NCBI RefSeq assembly: GCF_020400655.1
Contig: NZ_JAINRC010000008.1
Span: 186,001-250,000, forward strand
Direction: 5' to 3'
DNA from: Streptomyces spinosus
GTDB taxonomy: Bacteria > Actinomycetota > Actinomycetes > Streptomycetales > Streptomycetaceae
DNA: 64,000 bases
Part shown: positions 51,485 to 60,678 of the stretch, in pieces
Numbering within the stretch: the first letter of the stretch is position 1
Layout of the letters: each line of letters starts with the position of its first letter
Program-made: the position numbers and the translations under genes
The notes under the pieces: model-generated
Databases searched by the model: none
What the model saw: only the letters and a program-made list of their open reading frames with translations
Told to the model about the DNA's origin: nothing

Positions 51485-52333
51485 TCAGGTTTGTTCGGCG
51501 GCCCGGAGCTGTTCCTCCGTCATCCCGTGCCGCCAGTAGCCGACGAAGGTGACGCGCCGCCGGTCCACCCCTCGCTCGGTGACGAAGTGCCGCCGCAGCG
51601 CCTTCACCCGGCCGGACTCGCCGGCGATCCACACGTACGCCCGCTCGGCGTCCGGCAGGGGAGCGGCTCGTACGGCGTCGACGGTCATGGGGGACCCGTC
51701 GTGCCGTACGAGCCACGTGATCTCCGCGTCCGCCTCCGTGCGCACGTCCTGGATGTCACCGGCGTGCGGCACCTCCAGCCAGGCCCGGACCCGGGTGCCG
51801 GCGGGGAGGGCTTCGAGGATCGCGGTCGCGGCGGGTACGGCGGTCTCGTCGCCGCACAGCACGACGCGAGCGGTGTCCCCGGGCGGACGGAACCGGATCG
51901 CCCGGTTGTCCGCGACGGCAGGGCCGAGCAGCAGCACCCGGTCACCGGCGGCGGCTCGGGCGGCCCAGCGGGAGGCGGGACCGGCGGGCGTGGCCGCGTC
52001 CGGTCCCACGCCGTGCAGGGCGAAGTCGATGTCGATCTCGTCGGGGTCGCGGCGCAGTGACCGCAGCGTGTACGAACGCATCACCGCCCGCACGTCCTCC
52101 GGGAGTTCCCGCCACCCCTGCCACCAGCCCTCGCCCAGCTCCAGCGGCACGACGGGCTCCCTCTGCCCGGGATGCGGCAGGAAGAGCGACAGGGACTGGT
52201 CCCGCCCGTCGGAGTGGAAGGCGTGCAGATCGGCTCCGCCGAAGGTGACCCGGACCAGGGACGGACCGAGCCGCCTCGTCCGTACGACCTGGAGGGAGAA
52301 GAAACGGAACGGGGCGGCTACGGCCGTCGTCAT
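51485..52333 (-). CDS. Siderophore-interacting protein (ferri-siderophore reductase)
   Basis: A 282-residue cytoplasmic flavoprotein of the ViuB/SIP family that reduces ferric siderophore to free iron. FAD binding is shown by MRSYTLRS (RxYT motif, about residue 86-93) and the C-terminal NAD(P)H lobe by CGDETAVPAATAILEALP and IAGESGRVKALRRHF. ATG at 52333. It follows the desE gene by 49 bp on the same strand and so probably shares its iron-regulated message. Confidence 0.92.
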   Translation of the reverse strand: MTTAVAAPFRFFSLQVVRTRRLGPSLVRVTFGGADLHAFHSDGRDQSLSLFLPHPGQREPVVPLELGEGWWQGWRELPEDVRAVMRSYTLRSLRRDPDEIDIDFALHGVGPDAATPAGPASRWAARAAAGDRVLLLGPAVADNRAIRFRPPGDTARVVLCGDETAVPAATAILEALPAGTRVRAWLEVPHAGDIQDVRTEADAEITWLVRHDGSPMTVDAVRAAPLPDAERAYVWIAGESGRVKALRRHFVTERGVDRRRVTFVGYWRHGMTEEQLRAAEQT

Positions 52334-52382
52334 GGGTGGCTCCTGAGGGTGGGGTTCAGGGCTTGCCGGAGGTGCTTACGGG

Positions 52383-53429
52383 TCAGCTGACCTTCTTGGC
52401 CTTCTCCAGCGCCTCCGCCAGGTTCGTCAGCAGCGGCACGCACTTGTCGTAGGACAGGATGGGCTCGGGGGACCGGGCGATGACCTGACCCGCCTGCACC
52501 GCGGGCAGCTTCTTCCAGGTGGCCTTGGTGATGTCGGCGGGCTGGATCGCCGAGGTGCGGTCGTCCATCATGATGATGTCGGCCCGGTACTTGTCGACGT
52601 TCTCCCAGCTCAGCGACTCGTACCAGCCGCCGCCCTGCTTCTTGGCGCTCTCCGGCGGCTCCACGAAGTTCACGCCGAGGGCCTTGAAGTACTCCAGGTC
52701 GATGGAGAGGTTGGTACCGGAGACGTAGAACAGCTGGTCGCTGGCGCTGCCGGCCATCACCTTGATGCCGGGCCTGGCCTTGGCGGCGGCGCGCAGCCGG
52801 GCGGCGGCCTCCTCGAACCGCTTCTTGGCGTCGGTGACCTTCGCTGCCTTCATGTCCGCGCCGAGCGATGCGGCGAGGTCCCACATGCGCTGGAGCGGCG
52901 CGGTGAGCCGGCGGTCGTAGACGGAGATGCCGACGCTCGGTGCCAGCTGGGCAATCTTCTTCTTCGACTCCTCGGGCACGTACCAGAGGGTGCCGGCGCC
53001 GTCGAACATCGTGGAGACGAGGACGTCCGGGGCGAGGGAGGCGTACTTCTCGACGCTGAACTGGCCCCAGGTGTTGCCGAGGACCGTCACCTTGCTGACG
53101 TCCATGTCGCCGGCCTGGACGTCGGGCTTGCCGTCGGTGGTCCTCGTCGGGCCGAAGACGCCCTTCACCTGGATGCCGTAGTCGTACAGCGCGGCGCCCA
53201 CACCGGTGAACGCGACGATGTTCGCGGGGACCTTGTCCAGCTTCACGGTCGTGCCGCGGTCGTCCTCGAAGGACCAGGGCCCGGTCGTGCCGGCCTTCGC
53301 CTCCGTGCCGGAGCCGCCGTCTTTGCCCTTGTCGTCCCCGCAGGCGGCGAGCGCGGCACCGAGTGCGAGGGCGCCGCCGGCGGCGAGCAGGCCGCGACGA
53401 GTGAGGTGGGTGGCACGGGCTTGGGGCAT
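52383..53429 (-). CDS. desE: Ferrioxamine-binding lipoprotein
   Basis: A 348-residue ABC-type siderophore receptor. The twin-arginine-like signal TRRGLLAAGGALALGAALA is followed by the lipobox LAAC. The mature part has the two-lobed periplasmic iron-binding fold (VAFTGVGAALYDYG, then IIMMDDRTSAI). Next to desABCD in the usual order, so ferrioxamine uptake is the expected role. ATG at 53429 with a weak ribosome site; iron box 54 bp upstream. Confidence 0.94.
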   Translation of the reverse strand: MPQARATHLTRRGLLAAGGALALGAALAACGDDKGKDGGSGTEAKAGTTGPWSFEDDRGTTVKLDKVPANIVAFTGVGAALYDYGIQVKGVFGPTRTTDGKPDVQAGDMDVSKVTVLGNTWGQFSVEKYASLAPDVLVSTMFDGAGTLWYVPEESKKKIAQLAPSVGISVYDRRLTAPLQRMWDLAASLGADMKAAKVTDAKKRFEEAAARLRAAAKARPGIKVMAGSASDQLFYVSGTNLSIDLEYFKALGVNFVEPPESAKKQGGGWYESLSWENVDKYRADIIMMDDRTSAIQPADITKATWKKLPAVQAGQVIARSPEPILSYDKCVPLLTNLAEALEKAKKVS

Positions 53430-53482
53430 GGGTGTGACTGCTTTCGAACGGGGCGAAGCGCCCGCCGGACAAGTTCGAAGGT

Positions 53483-53497
53483 AGGTTAGCCTAACCT
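53483..53497. promoter_or_regulatory. Iron box upstream of desE
   Basis: AGGTTAGCCTAACCT is the perfect inner part of a DmdR1-type iron box (the outer bases are not symmetrical). It lies 54 bp before desE and should co-regulate desE and the reductase gene with desABCD. Confidence 0.9.
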
Positions 53498-53697
53498 CAG
53501 CTGATGTCCAGGGGGCGGGTGCCACGCCCGTTCGACCGGTGTGCGTCTCGTGGACCACCGCCGGGGGAACCGGAGTTGGCGGCGCGTCGGGGACGAAGCC
53601 CGGTGTCCCCGCGCGGACCACGGCGGCGGCGGTGCGCGACGACACGGGACCGGACAGGCGGTGCCGGCGGTCCCGTGCGAACGAGCCGGGCTCCGGG

Positions 53698-54858
53698 TCA
53701 GCTCACCAGGCCCAGTTCGCGGGCGATCAGCAGCCGCTGGACCTCGCTCGTGCCCTCGCCGATCTCCAGGATCTTGGAGTCGCGCCACATACGGGCCACC
53801 GGGTACTCGTTCATGAAGCCGTAGCCGCCGTGGATCTGGGTGGCCTCGCGGGCGTTGTCGACGGCGACCGTGGAGGAGTAGAGCTTGGCCAGGGCCGCCT
53901 CCTTCTTGAAGGGCTCGCCGGCCACCAGCCGGCTGGCGGCGTCGCGCCAGGCGAGGCGGGCCGTGTGGGCCTTCATCTCCATGTCGGCGATCTTGAACTG
54001 GATCGCCTGGTTGGCGCCGATGGGCTTGCCGAAGGCACGGCGTTCCCTGGCGTACTTCACCGACTCGTCCACACAGCCCTGGGCCAGGCCCGTCGCCAGG
54101 GCCGCGATGGCGATGCGGCCCTCGTCCAGGATGCGCAGGAACTGGGCGTAGCCACGGCCCTGTTCGCCCAGGAGGTTGGCGGCGGGGACGCGGACGTCGG
54201 CGAACGACAGCTCACGGGTGTCCGACGCGTTCCAGCCGACCTTCGAGTAGGGCGCCGCCACCGTGAAGCCCGGCGTGCCCGACGGGACGATGATCGCCGA
54301 GATCTCCGGCCTGCCGTCCGGCTTGCGGCCGGTGACGGCGGTGACGGTCACCAGCGCCGTGATGTCCGTGCCCGAGTTCGTGATGAAGCACTTCGTGCCG
54401 TTGATCACCCACTCGTCCGTGTCCGGGTCGAGGCGGGCCGTCGTACGGGTCGCCCCCGCGTCGCTGCCGCCGTCCGGCTCGGTCAGGCCGAACGCGCCCA
54501 GGACCTCGCCCGAGCACAGCCGGGGCAGCCACCGGCGCTTCTGCTCCTCCGTGCCGAACAGGTGCAGCGGCATCGCGCCCAGCGAGACGCCCGCCTCCAG
54601 GGTGATGGCCACCGACGAGTCGACCCGGGCCAGCTCCTCCAGCGCGATGCCGAGTGCCAGGTAGTCGCCGCCCATACCGCCGTACTCCTCCGGGAACGGC
54701 AGGCCGAACAGGCCCATGCGGCCCATCTCGCGGACGATCTCGTACGGGAACTCGTGCCGCTCGTAGAAGTCGCCGATCTTCGGCGCCACGACATCGTGCG
54801 CGAACTCCGCCACCGTACGGCGGAGGTCTTCCAGCTCGGGGCTGAGACGGTGGTCCAT
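53698..54858 (-). CDS. Acyl-CoA dehydrogenase (branched-chain type)
   Basis: A 386-residue FAD enzyme that introduces the alpha-beta double bond. Signatures are LTEPDGGSDAGATRT, RRAFGKPIGANQAIQFKIAD and IHGGYGFMNEYPVARMWRD. The usual catalytic Glu appears to be present in ILEIGEGTSEVQ. It follows HMG-CoA lyase and acyl-CoA carboxylase genes, so isovaleryl-CoA or another branched acyl-CoA is the expected substrate; the S. coelicolor neighbour in this place has been called AcdH. ATG 54858 is chosen; GTG 54867 overlapping the preceding stop is possible. Confidence 0.9.
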   Translation of the reverse strand: MDHRLSPELEDLRRTVAEFAHDVVAPKIGDFYERHEFPYEIVREMGRMGLFGLPFPEEYGGMGGDYLALGIALEELARVDSSVAITLEAGVSLGAMPLHLFGTEEQKRRWLPRLCSGEVLGAFGLTEPDGGSDAGATRTTARLDPDTDEWVINGTKCFITNSGTDITALVTVTAVTGRKPDGRPEISAIIVPSGTPGFTVAAPYSKVGWNASDTRELSFADVRVPAANLLGEQGRGYAQFLRILDEGRIAIAALATGLAQGCVDESVKYARERRAFGKPIGANQAIQFKIADMEMKAHTARLAWRDAASRLVAGEPFKKEAALAKLYSSTVAVDNAREATQIHGGYGFMNEYPVARMWRDSKILEIGEGTSEVQRLLIARELGLVS

Positions 54859-54863
54859 GCTGA

Positions 54864-55808
54864 TCACTGGTCCTTGTGGGAGAGAGCGCGGACGGTACGG
54901 GACGGGCTGGGCCGGCCCAGCTGTTCGGCCATCCACACGCTCGTGGCGGTCAGACGGCCGAGGTCGACCCCCGTCGCGATGCCGAGCCCGTGCAGCATCC
55001 AGACGAGGTCTTCGGTGGCGAGGTTGCCGGTGGCGGACTTGGCGTACGGGCAGCCGCCGAGGCCGCCCGCGGAGGCGTCGACCGTGGTGACGCCGTGCTG
55101 GAGCGCCGCCAGCGTGTTGGCGAGCGCCTGGCCGTAGGTGTCGTGGAAGTGCACGCCGATCATCTCCGTCGGCACGCCCCGGTCGTTGAGCAGCGCGAGC
55201 AGCTCGCGCACCTGACCGGCCGTGGCCACACCGATCGTGTCGCCGAGACTCAGCTCGTCGCAGCCCATGTCCCGCAGGGCCGTACACACCCGGGCCACCT
55301 GGTGCGCCGGCACCGCGCCCTCCCACGGGTCGCCGAAGCACATGGACACGTAGCCGCGCACGTGCACGCCCTGGTCCTTGGCCTGCCGCACCACCGGCTC
55401 GAACACCGCCAGCGACTCGTCCAGCGTGCGGTTGAGGTTGGCCTTCGCGAAGGACTCGGTGGCACTGGCGAACACGGCGACGCGTCCGGCGCCGAGGGCC
55501 AGCGCCCGGTCCAGGCCGCGCCGGTTGGGGACCAGTACCGGCAGGGCCACCCCGGGCAGGTCGCTCACCTGCGGGAAAAGCTCCTCGGCGTCGGCCAGTT
55601 GGGGCACCCACTTGGGGTGCACGAAGCTCGTCGCCTCGATCGTCGTCAGGCCCGCGCCGGCCAGCCGCCGGATGAACTCCGCCTTCACCGCCGTCGGCAC
55701 GGCCGTCTTCTCGTTCTGCAGCCCGTCGCGCGCGCCGACCTCGTGGATCCGTACCCGCGCGGGCAGGCCCGGGGCCGGTACGACCATGGGCAGTCCGTCG
55801 GCGCTCAT
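54864..55808 (-). CDS. Hydroxymethylglutaryl-CoA lyase
   Basis: A 314-residue TIM-barrel lyase splitting HMG-CoA to acetyl-CoA and acetoacetate, the last step of leucine breakdown. Signatures: HEVGARDGLQNE at the N-terminus (metal-binding Asp), VHFHDTYGQALAN, and GGCPYAKSATGN with the catalytic Cys. ATG at 55808 overlaps the carboxylase alpha stop (ATGA), so translation is coupled. Confidence 0.94.
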   Translation of the reverse strand: MSADGLPMVVPAPGLPARVRIHEVGARDGLQNEKTAVPTAVKAEFIRRLAGAGLTTIEATSFVHPKWVPQLADAEELFPQVSDLPGVALPVLVPNRRGLDRALALGAGRVAVFASATESFAKANLNRTLDESLAVFEPVVRQAKDQGVHVRGYVSMCFGDPWEGAVPAHQVARVCTALRDMGCDELSLGDTIGVATAGQVRELLALLNDRGVPTEMIGVHFHDTYGQALANTLAALQHGVTTVDASAGGLGGCPYAKSATGNLATEDLVWMLHGLGIATGVDLGRLTATSVWMAEQLGRPSPSRTVRALSHKDQ

Positions 55809-57718
55809 TCCGCCGCCTCCTTCGGGGCGATGACGGCCAGCACCTGGTCCATGGCGACCGTCGTACCCGGCGTCACGTCCAGTTCGGCGACCGTGCCGGC
55901 GTGCGGGGCGGAGATGACGTGCTCCATCTTCATCGCCTCCACCACCAGCAGGCTCTGCCCGGCGGTCACTTCGTCGCCGACGGCCACCTTGACCACCGTC
56001 ACCGTGCCGGGCATGGGCGCGGTGAGCGAGTCGGCACCCGCGTGGGCCGTGCGGGTCAGGGACGCGGCCACCGGGTCGTGGTCGCGCACCTGCCAGGCGT
56101 CCCCGTCCCGGCCGATCCAGTCACCGGCCCGGTGGAAGGTGTGCCGGACGCCGTCGAGGGTCACCGTCACGCGGTCGCCGGTGACGGTGTGGGTGCCCCG
56201 GGGCGTGTACGCCACCGGGTCCTGCGCCCGCAGGTGGAAGACCGGCGGCTTCGCAGTGCCCCCGAGGCGCCAGCCGCTCGGCACCGAGAAGGGGTCGACC
56301 CAGCCCTCCGTACGCGGCTCCAGCCGCTCCAGGCGTACGGCCGCCGCCGCCTCGTACACCTCCTTGGGGACGTCCGTGGAGACCAGGTCGTCCACGACAC
56401 GCTCGACCAGGCCCGTGTCCAGCTCGCCCGCGACGACCGCCGGGTGCGCGAGCAGCCGGCGCAGGAACCCGGCGTTGGTCTGCACGCCCAGCGTGACCGT
56501 CTCCGCGAGCGCCGAGCGGAGCTTCCTGAGCGCCGTCGCGCGGTTGGGGCCGTAGGCGATCACCTTGGACAGCATCGGGTCGTACAGGCTGCCCACCTCG
56601 GCGCCCTCGGTCAGCCCGGAGTCGGTGCGCACGCCGTCGCCCTGCGGTTCGCCCAGCAGCAGGACCGTGCCACCGGAGGGCAGGAAGCCGCGCGCGGGGT
56701 CCTCCGCGCAGATCCGGGCCTCCACCGCGTGGCCGGTCAGCCGCAGGTCCTCCTGAGCGAACCCCAGCGGCTCCCCGGCGGCCACCCGCAGCTGCCACTC
56801 CACCAGGTCCAGCCCGGTGACGAGTTCGGTGACCGGGTGCTCCACCTGGAGGCGGGTGTTCATCTCCATGAAGTAGTACCGCGAGGGATCGCCGCCCGGG
56901 ACGATGAACTCCACCGTGCCCGCGCCCCGGTACCCGCACGAGCGCGCCGCCTGTACGGCCGCCTCGCCCATCGCGGCCCGGGTCCGCTCGTCGAGGAGCA
57001 CGCTCGGCGCCTCCTCGACGATCTTCTGGTGGCGCCGCTGGAGGGAGCACTCGCGCTCGCCCAGGTGGACCACGTTGCCGTGGCCGTCGGCGAGCACCTG
57101 GATCTCGATGTGCCGGGGACGGTCGACCCACCGCTCCACCAGCAGGGTGTCGTCGCCGAAGGAGGCGCGGGCCTCGCGGCGGGCGGCGGCGATCTCCTCC
57201 TCCAGCACGGTCATGTCCCGCACCAGCCGCATGCCCTTGCCGCCGCCGCCCGCGGACGGCTTGAGCAGCACGGGCGCGCCCAGCGCGCGGGCCGCCTCGG
57301 CGAGCTCGGGGTCCCGGCCGCCCGGCACCACCGGCACCCCGGCCGCCTGGACCGTCTCCTTGGCGCGGATCTTGTCGCCCATGAGCGCGATCGCGTCCGC
57401 CGGCGGGCCGATGAAGACCAGCCCCGCCTCCTCGCAGGCGCGCGCGAAGCCCGCGTTCTCCGCGAGGAAGCCGTAGCCGGGGTGGACGGCCTGGGCGCCG
57501 GTGCGGGCGGCGGCCTCGAGCAGCCGCTCCACCGACAGGTAGCTCTCGGCGGCCGGCGCCGGACCGATCCGTACCGCCGTGTCGGCCTCCCGGACATGCC
57601 GCGCGTCGGCGTCGGCGTCGGAGAAGACCGCCACCGAGCGGACGCCCAGCGAGCGGAGCGTACGGATGACGCGTACGGCGATCTCGCCCCGGTTGGCCAC
57701 CAGCACTGTGTCGAACAC
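55805..57718 (-). CDS. Acyl-CoA carboxylase alpha subunit (biotin carboxylase + biotin carrier)
   Basis: A 637-residue subunit. The biotin carboxylase part (1-450) shows VLVANRGEIAVRVIR, the ATP-grasp loop KPSAGGGGKGMRLV, and MEMNTRLQVEHPVTE. The C-terminal carrier domain has the biotinyl-lysine motif EAMKMEH about residue 602. GTG start at 57718 after GAGGAGGGG. With the beta subunit 11 bp upstream and HMG-CoA lyase overlapping, methylcrotonyl-CoA carboxylase is the best assignment. Confidence 0.93.
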   Translation of the reverse strand: MFDTVLVANRGEIAVRVIRTLRSLGVRSVAVFSDADADARHVREADTAVRIGPAPAAESYLSVERLLEAAARTGAQAVHPGYGFLAENAGFARACEEAGLVFIGPPADAIALMGDKIRAKETVQAAGVPVVPGGRDPELAEAARALGAPVLLKPSAGGGGKGMRLVRDMTVLEEEIAAARREARASFGDDTLLVERWVDRPRHIEIQVLADGHGNVVHLGERECSLQRRHQKIVEEAPSVLLDERTRAAMGEAAVQAARSCGYRGAGTVEFIVPGGDPSRYYFMEMNTRLQVEHPVTELVTGLDLVEWQLRVAAGEPLGFAQEDLRLTGHAVEARICAEDPARGFLPSGGTVLLLGEPQGDGVRTDSGLTEGAEVGSLYDPMLSKVIAYGPNRATALRKLRSALAETVTLGVQTNAGFLRRLLAHPAVVAGELDTGLVERVVDDLVSTDVPKEVYEAAAAVRLERLEPRTEGWVDPFSVPSGWRLGGTAKPPVFHLRAQDPVAYTPRGTHTVTGDRVTVTLDGVRHTFHRAGDWIGRDGDAWQVRDHDPVAASLTRTAHAGADSLTAPMPGTVTVVKVAVGDEVTAGQSLLVVEAMKMEHVISAPHAGTVAELDVTPGTTVAMDQVLAVIAPKEAAE

Positions 57719-57729
57719 GGTTCCCCTCC

Positions 57730-59346
57730 TCACATCCGGAAGACGCCGAACTGGGGGTCTCCCAGGGGCGCGTTGGCGCAGGCCGTCAGGGCGAGGCCCA
57801 GCACCTGACGGGTCTCCAGCGGGTCGATGACGCCGTCGTCCCAGAGCCGGGCGGTGGCGTAGTAGGCGTTGCCCTGGCGTTCGTACTGGGCGCGGACGGG
57901 CGCCTTGAACGCCTCCTCGTCCTCGGCGGGCCACTGCTCCCCGCGCGCCTGAAGCTGGTCCCGCTTGACGGTCGCCAGCACGGACGCGGCCTGCTCGCCG
58001 CCCATGACGGAGATCTTGGCGCCCGGCCACATCCACAGGAAGCGGGGGGAGTAGGCCCGGCCGCACATCGAGTAGTTGCCCGCGCCGTACGAGCCGCCGA
58101 CGACGACCGTCAGCTTCGGCACGCGGGTGCAGGCGACCGCGGTCACCATCTTGGCGCCGTGCTTGGCGATGCCGCCCGCCTCGTAGTCCTTGCCGACCAT
58201 GAAGCCGGAGATGTTCTGGAGGAACACCAGCGGGATGCCGCGCTGGTCGCACAGCTCGATGAAGTGGGCGCCCTTCTGGGCGGACTCGGAGAACAGGATG
58301 CCGTTGTTGGCGACGATCCCGACCGGGTGGCCGTGGATGCGCGCGAAGCCGGTGACCAGGGTCTGCCCGAACTCGCTCTTGAACTCCGCGAACCGGGAGC
58401 CGTCGACCACGCGCGCGATGATCTCGCGGACGTCGTAGGGGGTACGGGAGTCGACGGGGACCGCGCCGTAGAGCCCGTAGGGGTCGACCTTCGGCTCGGC
58501 GACGGGCACGACCTCCCAGGGCGGGGACTGCCGGGCCGGGAGCGTGGCGACGATGTTCCGGACGATCCTCAGGGCGTGCGCGTCGTCCTCGGCGAGGTGG
58601 TCGGTGACCCCGGAGACGCGCGAGTGGACCTCGCCGCCGCCCAGCTCCTCCGCCGTGACGACCTCACCGGTGGCCGCCTTCACCAGCGGCGGGCCGCCCA
58701 GGAAGATCGTGCCCTGGCCGCGGACGATCACGGCCTCGTCGCTCATCGCCGGGACGTACGCCCCGCCGGCCGTGCAGGAGCCGAGCACGGCCGCGATCTG
58801 CGGGATGCCCGCGCCGGACATCCGGGCCTGGTTGTAGAAGATCCGCCCGAAGTGGTCCCGGTCCGGGAAGACCTCGTCCTGCATCGGCAGGAAGGCCCCG
58901 CCGGAGTCGACCAGGTAGACGCACGGCAGCCGGTTGTCCAGGGCCACCTCCTGCGCGCGCAGGTGCTTCTTCACCGTCATCGGGTAGTACGTGCCGCCCT
59001 TGACCGTGGCGTCGTTCGCGACGATGACGCACTCGCGCCCGCTGACCCGGCCGATCCCGGCGATGAGCCCGGCCGCCGGGGCCTGCCCCTCGTACATCCC
59101 GTCGGCCGCGAGCGGGGCCAGCTCGAGGAAGGGCGAGCCCGGGTCGAGCAGCGTGTCCACCCTGTCCCTCGGCAGCAGCTTGCCGCGCGCGGTGTGCCGG
59201 GCGCGTGCCTTCTCGCCGCCGCCGAGGGCCGCCGCGGCCAGCTTGGCGCGCAGCTCCTCCACGAGGGCCAGATGCGCCTGTTCGTTGGCCCGCCAGGCCT
59301 CCGACGCGGGATCTGCCGCGCTGTGAAGCTCCGGTGCCTCCTGCAT
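57730..59346 (-). CDS. accD1: Acyl-CoA carboxylase beta subunit (methylcrotonyl-CoA type)
   Basis: A 538-residue carboxyltransferase. It shows KARARHTARGKLLPRDRVD, the acyl-CoA site GGAYVPAMSDE, and GGSYGAGNYSMCGRAY with ISVMGGEQAA, characteristic of methylcrotonyl-CoA carboxylase beta chains. It should carboxylate 3-methylcrotonyl-CoA in leucine degradation with the alpha subunit. ATG at 59346 with GAGGGG upstream. First gene of the four-gene catabolic operon, facing the TetR gene across a 97-bp region holding two palindromes. Confidence 0.9.
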   Translation of the reverse strand: MQEAPELHSAADPASEAWRANEQAHLALVEELRAKLAAAALGGGEKARARHTARGKLLPRDRVDTLLDPGSPFLELAPLAADGMYEGQAPAAGLIAGIGRVSGRECVIVANDATVKGGTYYPMTVKKHLRAQEVALDNRLPCVYLVDSGGAFLPMQDEVFPDRDHFGRIFYNQARMSGAGIPQIAAVLGSCTAGGAYVPAMSDEAVIVRGQGTIFLGGPPLVKAATGEVVTAEELGGGEVHSRVSGVTDHLAEDDAHALRIVRNIVATLPARQSPPWEVVPVAEPKVDPYGLYGAVPVDSRTPYDVREIIARVVDGSRFAEFKSEFGQTLVTGFARIHGHPVGIVANNGILFSESAQKGAHFIELCDQRGIPLVFLQNISGFMVGKDYEAGGIAKHGAKMVTAVACTRVPKLTVVVGGSYGAGNYSMCGRAYSPRFLWMWPGAKISVMGGEQAASVLATVKRDQLQARGEQWPAEDEEAFKAPVRAQYERQGNAYYATARLWDDGVIDPLETRQVLGLALTACANAPLGDPQFGVFRM

Positions 59347-59377
59347 CCTGCGGTTCCCCTCACCGGTGATCGAACCT

Positions 59378-59421
59378 GTTAATGAGCGTTAACCATCGCC
59401 ACCAGGTTAACGACCGCTAAC
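59378..59421. promoter_or_regulatory. Two matching TetR-type operators in the divergent promoter
   Basis: GTTAATGAGCGTTAAC (59378-59393) and GTTAACGACCGCTAAC (59406-59421) share GTTAAnGnnCGnTAAC and lie 28 bp apart. They sit between the carboxylase operon and the TetR gene. The second overlaps a probable TetR-gene promoter: TTAACG (59408-59413), 17 bp, TAGAAT (59431-59436), only 7 bp before the ATG, so a leaderless or nearly leaderless message is predicted. Confidence 0.78.
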
Positions 59422-59443
59422 CTCGCTGTCTAGAATTGTTCGC

Positions 59444-60040
59444 ATGGCCACCAGAACCGACGCCCCGACCCGCCGCGAGCAGATCCTCAAGGAGGCCGCC
59501 CGGCTGTTCGCCGAGCGCGGGTTCCACGGCGTCGGTGTCGACGAGATAGGCGCCGCGGTCGGCATCAGCGGCCCCGGCCTCTACCGGCACTTCCCGGGCA
59601 AGGACGCGATGCTGGCCGAACTGCTGGTCGGCATCAGCGGGCAGCTGCTCACCGGTGCCAAGCGCCGGCTGGCCGAGGCCGACGGGACCCCCGCGACCCG
59701 CGTCCTCGACTCCCTGATCGAGGGCCACATCGACTTCGCCCTGGACGACCGCCCGCTGATCACCCTGCACGACCGCGAGCTCGACCGCCTGCGGGACAGC
59801 GACCGCAAGCTGGTGCGGCAGCTCCAGCGGCAGTACGTGGAGCTGTGGGTGGAGGTGGTCCGCGCGGTGTACCCGGGCCTGACCGAACCGGCCGCCCGCT
59901 CGGCCGTCCACTCGGTCTTCGGTCTGCTGAACTCGACACCGCACCTGGGGCGGGCGGGCACCCTTCCGGGCCGTGGGGTCACGGCGGCGCTGCTGCACCG
60001 GATGGCGCGGGGGGCGTTCGCGGCGGCGGGGGAGGGGTGA
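59444..60040 (+). CDS. TetR-family repressor of the acyl-CoA catabolic operon
   Basis: A 198-residue regulator with an N-terminal TetR helix-turn-helix (AARLFAERGFHGVGVDEIG and VGISGPGLYRHFPGKDAML, about 18-58) and a helical effector domain. ATG at 59444 has no ribosome site, in keeping with a leaderless transcript. The paired palindromes just upstream are its likely binding sites, giving autoregulation and control of the divergent accD1 operon. An acyl-CoA intermediate is the probable inducer. Confidence 0.9.
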   Translation: MATRTDAPTRREQILKEAARLFAERGFHGVGVDEIGAAVGISGPGLYRHFPGKDAMLAELLVGISGQLLTGAKRRLAEADGTPATRVLDSLIEGHIDFALDDRPLITLHDRELDRLRDSDRKLVRQLQRQYVELWVEVVRAVYPGLTEPAARSAVHSVFGLLNSTPHLGRAGTLPGRGVTAALLHRMARGAFAAAGEG

Positions 60041-60062
60041 CGCGGGTCACTAGCATCGGGAT

Positions 60063-60638
60063 ATGGAGTACGTCAGGATGCGCGCGATCGCCGAGGAGCT
60101 CGGGGCCTGTGCCGAGCGGCTCGAAGGGGCCTGGAGCGTCGAGATCGGGCCGGCCGGCCCGGTACTGGCCATGGTGTGCCCGTCGAAGCGGCATGAGGGC
60201 ACCGTCCGCCGTATCTGCAAGCAGCTGGACGAGCAGCTCCTGACCACTCATCCCGGCTACATCTGCGCGAGCGGCCCCGAGATCGAGCACCCGGCGCTCG
60301 GCCGCATGCGGCTCCCTGACGCGATCGTCATCCCCGAGGCTGTTCTCGACGAGGAAGGCTTCGCCGTCGACGCGGCCGAGGTGCTGGCCGCTGTCGAGAT
60401 CGTCTCGCCGTCCAACCCGAACAACGACTATGTCGAGAAGCTCGACGACTACCCGACGATGGGCATCGCTCACCACATGATCGTCGATCCGCGCACCGGC
60501 ACGATCGAAGTCCACTCCGAACCGTGCAAGGGCCGTTACACCCGCAAGGATCCGTACATCTACGGCGACTCGGTTCCCTTCGGCCCCTGGAGAGTGAACA
60601 CCTCCGAGTTCCGCCGTTACGGCAAGGCCGAGCGCTGA
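60063..60638 (+). CDS. Uma2-family (DUF820) endonuclease-like protein
   Basis: A 191-residue protein with the Uma2 version of the PD-(D/E)XK fold: LPDAIVIPEAVL gives the metal-binding Asp, AAVEIVSPSNPNNDYVEKLDD supplies the later acidic residue and Lys, and GIAHHMIVDPRTGTIEV is the usual strand that follows. The family is abundant in actinobacteria and cyanobacteria, with no settled role. ATG at 60063 lacks a strong ribosome site. It sits 22 bp after the TetR gene but is functionally unrelated, and its codon use looks slightly less G/C-biased. Confidence 0.82.
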   Translation: MEYVRMRAIAEELGACAERLEGAWSVEIGPAGPVLAMVCPSKRHEGTVRRICKQLDEQLLTTHPGYICASGPEIEHPALGRMRLPDAIVIPEAVLDEEGFAVDAAEVLAAVEIVSPSNPNNDYVEKLDDYPTMGIAHHMIVDPRTGTIEVHSEPCKGRYTRKDPYIYGDSVPFGPWRVNTSEFRRYGKAER

Positions 60639-60678
60639 CCTGAGGGGGCGTGGCCAAGCTCACCCTGGACGCTGGAAC

